A stretch of 35,513 nt of DNA from Aldersonia kunmingensis (GCF_001646865.1 NZ_LRRB01000088.1:1-35513), one strand, 5' to 3'. Shown: positions 16,086 to 28,486, counted from the first letter of the stretch. A program made the numbers and translations. The notes: generated from the sequence alone by a model not told the origin.

Positions 16086-16472
16086 TCAGCTCAGTGCTTT
16101 TGCCTTCAACTGCGTGTATTCGGCCTCGGTGATCGTCCCGGCATCGAGCAGTGCCTTGGCGTCGGCGATTTGATCGGCTGCCGACTTTCCACCGCCGCTG
16201 ACACTTCTGATGTATTCGTCTGCCTGCGCCCGCGCCTGTGACTGTGCCTCGAGGTTGCGCTGCGTCATGCCGCTACCACGCGCGATGAGGTACACGAGCG
16301 CTGTTATCCAGGGGAAGATGATGAGGAAGATGATCCAGATCGCCTTGAACCAGCCGGACAACTTGTGGTCGCGGAACAGGTCCGTAAGGATCCAGAACAA
16401 GATCATCAGATATGCCACGAAGGCGAAAATCACCAACGTGTACCAAATGAAATCCCAGAACGAGTCCCACAT
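16086..16472 (-). CDS. Small membrane protein with PLDc_N-like and SHOCT domains
   Basis: The start is ATG 16472 (MWDSFWDF) with GGAG about 10 bases upstream; the longer open frame lacks a better start. The 128-residue product has two transmembrane segments (about 9-30 and 43-65), arranged as in the phospholipase D-nuclease N-terminal (PLDc_N) family, then a hydrophilic linker and a C-terminal SHOCT motif (IADAKALLDAGTITEAEY). SHOCT is a short oligomerisation domain common in bacterial membrane proteins. The precise role is unknown. Confidence 0.8.
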   Translation of the reverse strand: MWDSFWDFIWYTLVIFAFVAYLMILFWILTDLFRDHKLSGWFKAIWIIFLIIFPWITALVYLIARGSGMTQRNLEAQSQARAQADEYIRSVSGGGKSAADQIADAKALLDAGTITEAEYTQLKAKALS

Positions 16473-16608
16473 GCGCGTTGCTCCGTTCACACCATTGGAT
16501 TGGTCCAGAGGAACTATTCCACCAATCGGTGCTGCGTGTGGGACGAAACGACAGTTCGAAAAGGTGTGCGCCAGATCACTTCCGACGCACGCCTCTCCGA
16601 TGTAATGC

Positions 16609-18525
<1,917 letters not shown>

Positions 18526-18567
18526 TCAGACCCCGCCGCGGCCGCAAAGAAGGAGCGCCCGCTGCAT
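18526..18567 (-). CDS. leuA leader peptide (MQRALLLCGRGGV)
   Basis: A 13-codon open frame upstream of leuA reads MQRALLLCGRGGV with three successive Leu codons (CTC CTT CTT). Its ATG lies 7 bases after a -10-like TACGCT, so it would be leaderless. A short Leu-rich peptide before leuA is the hallmark of attenuation: ribosome stalling at scarce leucyl-tRNA would favour read-through into leuA. Confidence 0.75.
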   Translation of the reverse strand: MQRALLLCGRGGV

Positions 18568-18574
18568 GTCGGCC

Positions 18575-18580
18575 AGCGTA
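18575..18580 (-). promoter_or_regulatory. -10 element of the leuA leader transcript
   Basis: TACGCT on the minus strand matches TANNNT and ends 7 bases before the leader peptide ATG, placing the transcript start at the start codon. No strong -35 is seen. The region 18581-18665 is shared with the divergent ion-channel gene. Confidence 0.5.
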
Positions 18581-18665
18581 GCATCCCTCCACTACACCGC
18601 AGCTGGCGGCGGTATGGGACGCGATTTGCGATCGGTCCCCGATTCGTCGTGGTCGGGAGTAGAAC

Positions 18666-19493
18666 GTGCAAATGGACACCCCAGCGTCGCATAAGCTCCC
18701 GCGGCATTATCCGAGCCGCCCGCCGGTCGGAGTGCTCGATTGGTTCATGCTGACGCTCGCGGTGATTTCCACGGGCTATCTGGTGTGGATCACCTTCTGG
18801 GACGTGCCGCCCGAGACCGAGCAGATCATCTTCAAGATCGACTATGTCGTCTGCGCGATCTTCGCCGCCGAGTTCGCCTGGCGCTGGCACAACGCACGCT
18901 GGAGCTGGAAGTTTCCGCTGGTCTACTGGTACGAGGTGCTGGGCATGATCCCGGTCGCGGTGCCGTGGCTGCGGTCGCTGCGACTGCTGCGCGTGGTGGC
19001 GATCCTTTCGCGCGCCGGGCGGGCCGCCGACCGCGCGGTCGGCGACCGCGTTACGAACGCCGTGTTCTCGCGGATCACACGGACCGTCGTCGAGGTGGTC
19101 AAGCGGCCCATCACCGTCGCAGTGCTCGACGAGGTCGCCATGGTGCTGAAGAGCGGGCACTACACCCGCAATATCTCCGCGGCGCTGCGCGAAAACCAGA
19201 ACGAACTCGACGAGATGATCCTCGAGCTGATCCGCGAGGACCCGACCGCCGGCAGGCTGCGATATGTGCCGTTCCACGACGACATAGTCCGACTCGTCGC
19301 CGACACGGTGTTCCGGATCGTCTTCGAGGTACTCGACGACGCGCGCACGGACGAGCTCGTCTCGGACATGCTCCGCGAGAACATCGACCAGATCAGGGCG
19401 GCTGTGCAGGGCAAATACGAGAAGGAAGGCCCGATGGCACCGCTGCACGTGGTGGGTTTCCTCAACGAGGAGGAGGCCGGGAGGTTCCACTAA
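18666..19493 (+). CDS. Ion-channel-like membrane protein (voltage-sensor type)
   Basis: The 275-residue protein has hydrophobic segments near 23-45, 55-75 and 88-105 followed by an Arg-spaced helix (RSLRLLRVVAILSRAGR, about 102-118) that resembles an S4 voltage sensor, as in ion transporter family proteins. The second half (about 130-275) is soluble, charged and helical, and I see no pore helix or selectivity filter, so this may be a sensor-only or regulatory protein. The GTG start has GGGAG 6 bases upstream; ATG 18672 is a close alternative. It is divergent from leuA and followed after 15 bases by the next gene. Confidence 0.7.
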   Translation: MQMDTPASHKLPRHYPSRPPVGVLDWFMLTLAVISTGYLVWITFWDVPPETEQIIFKIDYVVCAIFAAEFAWRWHNARWSWKFPLVYWYEVLGMIPVAVPWLRSLRLLRVVAILSRAGRAADRAVGDRVTNAVFSRITRTVVEVVKRPITVAVLDEVAMVLKSGHYTRNISAALRENQNELDEMILELIREDPTAGRLRYVPFHDDIVRLVADTVFRIVFEVLDDARTDELVSDMLRENIDQIRAAVQGKYEKEGPMAPLHVVGFLNEEEAGRFH

Positions 19494-19508
19494 CCGTGGG
19501 TCTTTCGT

Positions 19509-19904
19509 ATGGTCACTGCTGTGACGGACGACGCAGCTGTGCAGGGTGGAACCACGACCGATCGGATCGCGGTGGCCCGTGCCTATATCGACGCTCTGGT
19601 TTCGCATGACGGCGCGTCGGTGTGGTTCGCGCCCGATGCGGTGCGCTACGAACTCGGCCTCAAGACGGGCTGGTCGGGAAACCACCTGCGGCGCAGTCTT
19701 TCTCGCGGCCCGCAGTTCCGGGTGATTCTCGGCGTTCGCGACCTGGTTGCGAGCGTTGAGGGCGACGTGGTGCACACCGAATACCTGCTCGATTCGGGCG
19801 TTTTCGGTCGCCGGCTGATGACGGTCCGCATCGAAGAGGATTTCGTTATCCCGGCCGACGACCTGCGCATCCACCGGATCGACGCGAAGTTCCGCCCGGT
19901 CTAG
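19509..19904 (+). CDS. NTF2-like / SnoaL-like fold protein, function unknown
   Basis: The 131-residue protein shows the layout of small NTF2-like proteins: an N-terminal helical part (AVARAYIDALVSHDGASVWF), then strands ending in RIEEDFVIPADDLRIHRIDAKF. Similar stand-alone proteins are frequent in mycobacteria and relatives; the ligand or reaction cannot be inferred. It begins 15 bases after the ion-channel gene and may be co-transcribed with it. It ends just before a large palindrome that probably terminates transcription. Confidence 0.65.
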   Translation: MVTAVTDDAAVQGGTTTDRIAVARAYIDALVSHDGASVWFAPDAVRYELGLKTGWSGNHLRRSLSRGPQFRVILGVRDLVASVEGDVVHTEYLLDSGVFGRRLMTVRIEEDFVIPADDLRIHRIDAKFRPV

Positions 19905-19920
19905 GCCCAGAGCCCTATCA

Positions 19921-19992
19921 CCGCACACTTCCTGTTGCGCCGCATACGCTTCCGCAAGCTGGAGCGTGTGCGAGCCGACAGGAAGTGTGCGG
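19921..19992. terminator. 72-bp near-perfect palindrome between convergent genes
   Basis: CCGCACACTTCCTGT (19921-19935) and ACAGGAAGTGTGCGG (19978-19992) are perfect 15-bp arms. Inside them, CGCATACGCTTCC (19941-19953) and GGAGCGTGTGCG (19961-19972) form a second, imperfect stem. It sits 16 bases after one stop and 5 bases before the stop of the opposing gene, so a bidirectional terminator is the simplest reading. There is no T-tract. Confidence 0.6.
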
Positions 19993-19997
19993 CCGTT

Positions 19998-21221
19998 CTA
20001 GGCCTGCGGCTCGGGATGCTCGTGGCCGTGCCGGATCTCCTCGCGCGCCTCGTAGTAGCGCCACGTCTCGTAGCCGATCAGTGCCCCGAGAACCGCGGTC
20101 AGCAGCGCGAGCGACGCGATCGCAGGTAGTGCCGCGGCGAGCGGGATCAGCGCGAGGATGACTCCCGCGAGCACCAATCGGACGATGCCGAGCTCGTGCG
20201 TGGCGAACCACTTCGAGTACACGAGCGCGAGCACGAACACCGCCGCGCCGCCATAGAGGCAGAACAGCGGGACGCCGTAGAGCGGGTCGGAGATCGTGTG
20301 GTGGCTCTCGTCGCCGGCGTAGTTGAGCACCTTCTTCAGGCCCAGCGAGACCATGACGATGCCGATCACCATGGGCAGATGCGCGTAGCTGTAGCAGCGC
20401 TGGGCGATGTGGATCTGCCGCCGCTCGTCGGCGTCGGAGAGGGCATGTTCGACCGCGAGCGCTGCGGTGTCGAAGTAGGACCACCACAGCAGCGCCGACA
20501 CGGTCAGGCCGAGCAGCGAGGCGATGATGATCGGCCACGAAATGGGCAGGTGCGCAACGCCGATGCCGATCGAGACGATCGATTCGCCGATCGCCACGAT
20601 GATGATCAGCCCATGCCGCTCGGCGAAGTGGCTGGGCGAGCGCAGCCGCCAACCCTGTCCGGATAGGTACGTCCCGATGTAGTCGCCGACGAGCGCGGCG
20701 ATCCAGAACGCGATCTGGACCCAGCCCTCGGTCTGCGAAGCGATCAGCAGGAACGCCGTGCCCAGTAACACCGATGGCACCCAGCGCGTCAGCTGTCGCC
20801 GGAGCTGCGGGTCGTTCCTGCCGATCACGAAGAACGTGCCGAGGTGCACCGCTCTGATGACGAAGTAGCCGAGTGCGAAGACGACTGGTCCGGACAGCTC
20901 GCCGGGCAGATCCTCGAACGCCTCCGGAATGGTGAGCGCGAGGATGAATGCGGCCGCGGTCGCCGTGAACATGACGACCCGCATCACACCCTCGTCGGCC
21001 CGCACCACATTGCCGAGCCAGGCATAGCCGACCCACGCCCACCACAGCACGCCGAGCACCAGCACCGCGCGCAGCACGTTCTGCGCGGTCGTCTGCACCC
21101 CGAGTAGGTCGGTGACCTGAGTGAGGGCGAAGACGAAGACCAGATCGAAGTAGAGCTCGAGCTGCGATACGGAAGCGCGTTCCGGCAGTGCCTGTAGGCG
21201 TGCCCGACGTGGCGTGGTCAT
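19998..21221 (-). CDS. Low temperature requirement protein A (LtrA) family membrane protein
   Basis: The product from ATG 21221 is 407 residues with about ten to twelve membrane segments. It carries LtrA-family features: VSQLELYFDLVFVFALTQVT at the N-terminus, WWAWVGYAWLGN, HFAERHGLIIIVAIGESI (about 200-217) and the later HxxM region (SYAHLPMVIGIVMVSLGLKK). LtrA was named for a Listeria growth phenotype in the cold; its activity is unknown. The open frame reaches 27 codons further upstream, but that part is Cys/Ser/Gly-rich and unlike the family start. The ribosome binding site is weak. Confidence 0.85.
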   Translation of the reverse strand: MTTPRRARLQALPERASVSQLELYFDLVFVFALTQVTDLLGVQTTAQNVLRAVLVLGVLWWAWVGYAWLGNVVRADEGVMRVVMFTATAAAFILALTIPEAFEDLPGELSGPVVFALGYFVIRAVHLGTFFVIGRNDPQLRRQLTRWVPSVLLGTAFLLIASQTEGWVQIAFWIAALVGDYIGTYLSGQGWRLRSPSHFAERHGLIIIVAIGESIVSIGIGVAHLPISWPIIIASLLGLTVSALLWWSYFDTAALAVEHALSDADERRQIHIAQRCYSYAHLPMVIGIVMVSLGLKKVLNYAGDESHHTISDPLYGVPLFCLYGGAAVFVLALVYSKWFATHELGIVRLVLAGVILALIPLAAALPAIASLALLTAVLGALIGYETWRYYEAREEIRHGHEHPEPQA

Positions 21222-21524
21222 GGGGGAAATCGTGCCAAAGCTGAACGCTCGGCACGAGCGGAGTGCGCAGGCGCAGTTGCCCGAGCCGCCTCCGCTCGAC
21301 ATCGTCGGGCTCTGTCGGCAATCGGGAGGCCGGTTCCCGGCGCGGTTGGGTAACGTCGGCTGCGCTGGCGACGACTAAAGCCAGCGCCAGCAGTGCTGCC
21401 GTGGGAATTGCGGGAGCGGTCTTCGGGAACGGCACATCGAACCCTGATGTGCCTTGATTGACCCCTGCCTAGGTAGGCTAGCTGCGATTACGCGAGGTTT
21501 TTACTAAACGAAAGGAAAACTTCT
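21222..21524. other. Divergent ltrA-lysC intergenic region
   Basis: No gene is convincing here. Near lysC are TTGATTGACC (from 21454), the inverted repeat GCCTAGGTAGGC, and AAAGGA as the lysC ribosome binding site. They suggest a lysC promoter around 21454-21485. I see no lysine riboswitch-like structure. Confidence 0.4.
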
Positions 21525-23845
<2,321 letters not shown>

Positions 23846-23889
23846 TCCGTTCCCCTGGCGAAGGCCCCCGATCGATAGGCGATAAAGCC

Positions 23890-24918
23890 GTGTCCATAAC
23901 ATCAGAATCCCCGACGATGGCCGCACGGCTCGGCCACTATTACCGGGCAGATGACGTCTATCGCGTCGGCCACGAGAAGGTCCGCGAGTACGCCCGGGCG
24001 GTGCAGGACAACAATCCTGCGCACCGCGATGATGCCGCTGCCGCGGCGCTGGGCTACGCGGGACTGGTTGCGCCGTTGACGTTCACCGCAATCCCGGCAA
24101 TGGCGACCAACCAGAAGATGTTCGAGTCGATCGTCGTGGGCTATGAAACCTACGTCCAGACCGAGCAGGTCTTCGAACAGCATCGCCCGATCGTCGTCGG
24201 TGACGTGCTGAGCACCGATGTCGAGCTGTCGGAGATTCGGCGGGTCGCGGGCCGCGACATGTTCACGGTCACCAACACTTTCACTGACGCGGCCGGGGAA
24301 ATCGTGCATTCCATGCACACCACCGTGGTCGGGGTCAGCGCCGATGAGGTGGATTCGGGGATCTCGGCGGCCGTGCAGAACCGGATTATGACCGACGTGA
24401 AAATCCTGTCCCGGGACGAGGCGGAAGCGGACTACCGCAAGACGGTGCGGCCCGACGGCGAGCGGATCATCTCCACCGAGGGCCTGCGCAGGGTGCCGGG
24501 TACGCCGTCCTTCGATTCCCTCTCCGTCGGCGACGAATTGCCATTGCGCCACACTCGTCTTTCACGCGGTGATCTGGTCAACTACGCGGGCGTGTCCGGC
24601 GATGCCAACCCCATTCACTGGGACGAGTCGATCGCGAAGCTCGCCGGTCTCCCCGACGTGATCGCGCACGGCATGCTCACCATGGGCCTCGGTGCGGGGT
24701 TCGTCTCCGCGTGGTCGGGCGATCCCGGCGCGGTCACGCGCTACGCCGTGCGGCTGTCGCAGGTCGCAGTGGTGGCGGGCGAGGGCGGCGATATCGAGTT
24801 CAGCGGGCGGATCAAGTCGCTGGACCCCGAGACCCGCACAGGTGTCGTGCTGATCGTCGCGAAGTCCGGCGGCCGAAAGATCTTCGGCATGGCGACGATG
24901 ACGCTCCGGTTCAGCTGA
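23890..24918 (+). CDS. Fused HadA/HadB-type (3R)-hydroxyacyl-ACP dehydratase
   Basis: The 342-residue protein joins two hot-dog folds. The N-terminal half (about 10-150) resembles HadA/FAS1-like dehydratases (NNPAHRDD, LVAPLTFTAIP). The C-terminal half (about 205-342) is a MaoC/HadB domain with the hydratase motif GDANPIHWDE, giving Asp238 and His243, and DVIAHGMLTMG. Such enzymes dehydrate 3-hydroxyacyl thioesters; in mycolic-acid bacteria HadAB/HadBC serve FAS-II elongation. The first half also has Asp40 and His45 with the same spacing, which is unexpected for a non-catalytic HadA-like domain. GTG 23890 is used; ATG 23917 is possible. It follows asd by 44 bases and ends one base from the opposing gene. 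Confidence 0.85.
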   Translation: MSITSESPTMAARLGHYYRADDVYRVGHEKVREYARAVQDNNPAHRDDAAAAALGYAGLVAPLTFTAIPAMATNQKMFESIVVGYETYVQTEQVFEQHRPIVVGDVLSTDVELSEIRRVAGRDMFTVTNTFTDAAGEIVHSMHTTVVGVSADEVDSGISAAVQNRIMTDVKILSRDEAEADYRKTVRPDGERIISTEGLRRVPGTPSFDSLSVGDELPLRHTRLSRGDLVNYAGVSGDANPIHWDESIAKLAGLPDVIAHGMLTMGLGAGFVSAWSGDPGAVTRYAVRLSQVAVVAGEGGDIEFSGRIKSLDPETRTGVVLIVAKSGGRKIFGMATMTLRFS

Positions 24919-24919
24919 C

Positions 24920-26221
24920 TCAGCCGCCGAGCAGCAGGTACAGCCCGAGGAACGTGTAGGCCACCATCGTCAGCATCATCGCGAGCTGCCCGGTGCGCTG
25001 ATGCGCGCGCGGTAGCAGGCCGAGCGCGCGGTCGTGCGCCGCGAAGACTGCGATGATGTGACCGGCGAGCACGAAGACCACCTTCGTCCCGGCGAGCAGG
25101 CCAGGATGCTCCGCGAACACGTGTTCCGGCTGAATATCTCTCAGCCACAGCACATTCCACCCGCGGTCCAGTGGATCGCCCAATGCGATCACCGCGTCCT
25201 GGCCCCGGTCCACCAGATACGACGCATAGTGCGCGAGGACGTAGCCGACGGCGATGGGGATGAGCGAATGCGCCATCTTCCCGGGCAGTTCGCCTCGCCG
25301 GCGGCTGTCGACACCTCCGGTGGCCTGCGCAGCAAGCCAGAACGTGGTGGCGACGATCAGCACGAAGCCGAGCAATGCCAACGACGCTGCCGCGACGTCC
25401 GTGGCATCGTCTCGATCGGCGAATGACTTCCACTGCGGGAATTCGGTGAAACTGTCGAAGGCTGTGGAGCCGAGCAGGACGGCGAGCACGGCCAGCGTTC
25501 CGGGCCGAACGGGCATGGTGAGCAGGGTGTTCATCGGGTTGCCGGCTACCGGCACTCCGGTGGCGCGGTTGCGGCGGAATGGGGATAGGCGCGAGGCGAC
25601 GACGCTGTAGGTGTCGAATGGGTCGGCCCGGCGAAACCACAGCGGCCCGGTGATGAACCCGCCCGCCAGCATGAACACGACATAGATCAGCAGCCAAACC
25701 CGAAGTACCGGAACCGAATCCGGGCTGGGCGATGCGAGTTCGAGCCAGGTGAACGCGAACAGGCCGATGGCGGCCGGCCAGTAGCCCCACTCGTGCGGAT
25801 AGCGATCGGCCTGTCGGCGGTGCAGCGCGGTGTGGATCGTCCGCGTCGGCGAGACCACTCGCCAGATCGGTCCGATCAGCAACGACAGCACCGGCATTCC
25901 GACCCACAGCAGTACGTAGACGTTGCCAGGAAAGGGATTCTCATCCGTGTTGGGTCCGAAGAATGCGGCGAGCAGTATCCAGGCGGTAAGCAGCAACGCG
26001 ACACCGGCGACCCCCGCGCGCACCGGCCGCGAATCGATCACCGTCACCAGCCACGGCGGCAGCGGGCGCCCCGGCGCATCGGCGGTGAAACGAGGTGTCC
26101 GCCAAGCGAAGAAGACGACCGCGAACGTGAACGTCAGCACCCATGCGCCGCCGACCATCGCCGAGGTGTAGCTGATGGGCAGGTCCTCGGGCTCGCCAAC
26201 GCCGTGCGCGAGCACGAGCAT
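24920..26221 (-). CDS. Polytopic membrane protein of a three-gene cluster, function unknown
   Basis: The 433-residue protein has about ten membrane segments. Notable are SPTRTIHTALHRRQADRYPHEW in a loop, WFRRADPFDTYSVVASRLSPF, and AHYASYLVDRGQDA around residue 345. I do not recognise the family. ATG 26221 has AAAGGAG 8 bases upstream. It is the last of three minus-strand membrane genes, 41 bases after the small one. The many intramembrane His and Arg residues could bind a cofactor or metal, but this is speculation. Confidence 0.75.
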   Translation of the reverse strand: MLVLAHGVGEPEDLPISYTSAMVGGAWVLTFTFAVVFFAWRTPRFTADAPGRPLPPWLVTVIDSRPVRAGVAGVALLLTAWILLAAFFGPNTDENPFPGNVYVLLWVGMPVLSLLIGPIWRVVSPTRTIHTALHRRQADRYPHEWGYWPAAIGLFAFTWLELASPSPDSVPVLRVWLLIYVVFMLAGGFITGPLWFRRADPFDTYSVVASRLSPFRRNRATGVPVAGNPMNTLLTMPVRPGTLAVLAVLLGSTAFDSFTEFPQWKSFADRDDATDVAAASLALLGFVLIVATTFWLAAQATGGVDSRRRGELPGKMAHSLIPIAVGYVLAHYASYLVDRGQDAVIALGDPLDRGWNVLWLRDIQPEHVFAEHPGLLAGTKVVFVLAGHIIAVFAAHDRALGLLPRAHQRTGQLAMMLTMVAYTFLGLYLLLGG

Positions 26222-26262
26222 GGGCGGTTCTCCTTTCGGCCTCGGTCGGGGGACCGGGTCTG

Positions 26263-26529
26263 TTAGTCCGGATCGGTTGTGTCGTTCTCGTCGGCTGGGT
26301 CGTCGTCGCCCCTGCGCCGGTCACGCACGGCGATCACCACGACCACGCCCACGACGAGCAGTGCGGGAATCAGCGCGGGCAGCGCCAGAATCACCGAATG
26401 CGTCGCCAGAACTTCTTCGCTTCCTGCGAGCGAAGCGACGGGAAAGCTACCGGGTTCGGCGCTCAACTCGACGGCACGGTGGGGCGTCGATGGGATGTGG
26501 CGAGGGATCCGCTCGAGTTGATCCGCCAT
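26263..26529 (-). CDS. Small single-pass membrane protein between two large membrane genes
   Basis: From ATG 26529 the product is 88 residues: a polar N-terminal part, one strong hydrophobic segment (about 45-69, ILALPALIPALLVVGVVVV) and a highly charged tail (RDRRRGDDDPADENDTTDPD). It overlaps the 3' end of the 610-residue membrane gene by 67 bases. The start is uncertain, as no strong ribosome binding site is seen and the open frame extends further upstream. Its place in the cluster suggests an accessory subunit. Confidence 0.55.
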   Translation of the reverse strand: MADQLERIPRHIPSTPHRAVELSAEPGSFPVASLAGSEEVLATHSVILALPALIPALLVVGVVVVIAVRDRRRGDDDPADENDTTDPD

Positions 26530-28295
26530 GCGCCCCACGAGAGCGCCGCGATGATGATCAGCGAGCAGATGAGCACCACCAGTGAGGCCGCCGAATACAG
26601 CCACGACGGGTGGTCGAAATTGCGCTCGCGCTGCAGGATCTTGATCTCTTCCACGAACGGCTCGGTCGATTTGGGCTGTGCTGCATAGCCTTCCGCGCCG
26701 ATGCCTGGATCGGCGGGCAGGTAGATCGGCACGCCCGCCATGGTGGTGCCGTCTTGGATGCGCAGCAGCGTCTTCCAGTCCCCGTAGACGGGTATCGATG
26801 TGGTGGAGCGGTATTCACCCGGGCCGGTGCGTTCGAGCACGTCGATGTTCAGTCCGCGCTGATTGTCGAGTCCACCCTGCCAGGACAGGATCGATACCCA
26901 CTCCGGGTTGTCGCCGACGACGTCCGCCGGTTCTAGTCGGACCTCGGCCGACACGTGCTCGCCACCGTCGCCGGGCACGGGAGTGAGTGTGATCGTGGCC
27001 GTGGCGTCGGGGACCTCGGTGCGCAGGCCGTTGTAGACAGCCCCGCCGACGATCAGCACGGTCAACGCGACGATGACGCCGCTCGCGCGCGCCGACGGGA
27101 GTGGCCGGCCGGTGAGGACCATGCCGAGCAATCCGCCGCAGATGCCGGTGGCGATGGCGACCGGAATTGCCATCGCCAGTCCCTCGCCCCACATGCTCGT
27201 CGGCCACGGGTAGTGATAAACGGCGTCGATCCACCACGACTCACCCAGCAGTCCGAGTGTCGCGACACCGAGACCCGCGACCGCGCCGAAGATGATCGGC
27301 TTGCGCACGAGTGGGGTGAAGGCGATGAGTTCGACGACGATCGCGGCGCCGGCGTACAGCGTGAACACGTTGAGCGGTGCGCCAAGACCCGGTCCGACCA
27401 CGAGTGCCACCGCGCCGCGGATCGCCGCGGCTATCAGTGCCGCGAGGATCGCGGCGCCCATGCCCAGCGTCAGGCGGGCGGCGACCAGTGCCAGCGCGCC
27501 GGCGGCCGCGATCAGCATCGGCTGCAGTACCAGCCGGAACTGCTCGACACCGAAGTCGTATTCGATCTGGAAGACCGACAGTCCGATGAGCAGGCCACCG
27601 AACGCCGCGCAGCGCACCAGCCACACGCCAAGTCCGTCCCGCTCCGCATCCGACGGCGCTGCCGCCCGGCCCTCGCGTTCGAGCAGGAGCAACGCAATCA
27701 ACGACAGTCCGGCGCCGCCGATCAACATCAGATGCGTGGGACCCCAGAGCGTCACGTCCTGGCCGAAGATGCGATGCCAGATGTCGTCCAGGGGAAAGCC
27801 GATCAGCGCGTAGAGACCGCACGCCGCCAACAAGACTCCGCCGATCGGCGCGTGCCAGGTGCGGGTGATCCGGATCGCTGCCGCGCCCGGCTTCTCATAC
27901 GGCAGAAAGACCGCGAGCATGCCGGCGATGAACAGAAAGAAGAGCCCGATCAGGATGAAGTAGTGCGCGGGGTTGGCGAGCGGTCCGGAGTCGCGCCCCT
28001 TGCCGATGTGCAGGCTGACGTCCCAGATGAACCCGAACAGTGCGCACACGATGGTGGTGACGAAGAACAGCATGGGCAGAGCGGCCCACGGTGGGCGGTG
28101 CAGGCGACCCGCGGCCCAGTCGGCCAGGCGGGCAAGCCACGTGATCTTGCGGGTCCGATGCAGGTAACCGATCCACAGCAGCACGATCGAGACGACCCCC
28201 GCGGCCGCGGTCATGCCGAACACTTGGCCGAGAGCCGCGCCACCCCCCTCGGACTGCGCGAGCACAGAAGTACTTGGTACCGCGAGTAACGCCAT
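26463..28295 (-). CDS. Large polytopic membrane protein with extracytoplasmic beta-domain, function unknown
   Basis: The 610-residue protein has about 12 membrane segments, an extracytoplasmic domain (about 430-560) and a final membrane segment (about 575-598). Several membrane-proximal motifs carry His: IWDVSLHIGKGRDSG, ANPAHYFILIG, DDIWHRIFGQD, WGPTHLMLIGG and YHYPWPTSMW. These suggest heme or metal binding (inference). The external domain, with GEYRSTTSIPVYGDWKTLLR, resembles the Ig-like layout of FixH/YtkA-type domains. It starts at ATG 28295, 8 bases after a -10-like CATAAT; an in-frame stop lies just upstream, which fixes the N-terminus. It heads the three-gene cluster. Confidence 0.78.
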   Translation of the reverse strand: MALLAVPSTSVLAQSEGGGAALGQVFGMTAAAGVVSIVLLWIGYLHRTRKITWLARLADWAAGRLHRPPWAALPMLFFVTTIVCALFGFIWDVSLHIGKGRDSGPLANPAHYFILIGLFFLFIAGMLAVFLPYEKPGAAAIRITRTWHAPIGGVLLAACGLYALIGFPLDDIWHRIFGQDVTLWGPTHLMLIGGAGLSLIALLLLEREGRAAAPSDAERDGLGVWLVRCAAFGGLLIGLSVFQIEYDFGVEQFRLVLQPMLIAAAGALALVAARLTLGMGAAILAALIAAAIRGAVALVVGPGLGAPLNVFTLYAGAAIVVELIAFTPLVRKPIIFGAVAGLGVATLGLLGESWWIDAVYHYPWPTSMWGEGLAMAIPVAIATGICGGLLGMVLTGRPLPSARASGVIVALTVLIVGGAVYNGLRTEVPDATATITLTPVPGDGGEHVSAEVRLEPADVVGDNPEWVSILSWQGGLDNQRGLNIDVLERTGPGEYRSTTSIPVYGDWKTLLRIQDGTTMAGVPIYLPADPGIGAEGYAAQPKSTEPFVEEIKILQRERNFDHPSWLYSAASLVVLICSLIIIAALSWGAWRINSSGSLATSHRRPTVPSS

Positions 28296-28303
28296 AAGTC
28301 CCG

Positions 28304-28309
28304 ATTATG
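28304..28309 (-). promoter_or_regulatory. -10 element of the three-gene membrane cluster
   Basis: CATAAT on the minus strand ends 8 bases before ATG 28295, giving a nearly leaderless transcript. No clear -35 is visible. Confidence 0.45.
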
Positions 28310-28384
28310 GCAAGTGTGTAGGTGCCGTGGCGAGGGTTTCGCTTGCCTGTCGGCTGGGTGGTAGGGCTGATCGTCCTGAACGGC

Positions 28385-28420
28385 CCGTGCGCGGTGGAGG
28401 AGTTCCTCAACCGCGCACGG
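28385..28420 (-). terminator. 36-base hairpin after the small hydrophobic ORF
   Basis: CCGTGCGCGGT (28385-28395) pairs with ACCGCGCACGG (28410-28420), and the interior GAGGA-GT-TCCTC is again self-complementary. It begins 6 bases after the stop of the 19-residue ORF on the minus strand. No T-tract follows. It may end the transcript or attenuate entry into the membrane cluster. Confidence 0.5.
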
Positions 28421-28426
28421 CGACAT

Positions 28427-28486
28427 TCACAGCAGCCAGAACAGGTATGCCAGGGCTGCGACGACGAATCCGAGCAAGCTACTCAC
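28427..28486 (-). CDS. Possible 19-residue hydrophobic peptide
   Basis: GTG 28486 opens a 20-codon frame coding MSSLLGFVVAALAYLFWLL, a single predicted membrane helix, with GAGG 5 bases upstream and a strong hairpin just after the stop. Size and composition are reminiscent of KdpF-like peptides, but no kdp genes are present. It may be a genuine small membrane protein or a chance frame. Confidence 0.35.
   Translation of the reverse strand: MSSLLGFVVAALAYLFWLL

Noticed and set aside
19918-21435. Long 505-codon minus-strand frame with a signal-like start (MPFPKTAPAIPTAALLALA)
   Set aside because: Most of it is the shadow frame of ltrA, with an Arg/Ala-rich composition. Only the first ~70 codons lie upstream of ltrA and they have no independent stop or homology.
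21222-21524. Lysine riboswitch upstream of lysC
   Set aside because: No long structured leader or conserved lysine-box pattern is visible, and the likely promoter is less than 80 bases from the start codon.
26955-28289. 444-codon plus-strand frame opposite the 610-residue membrane gene
   Set aside because: It is an antisense shadow, with low-complexity charged composition and no hydrophobic or domain pattern.
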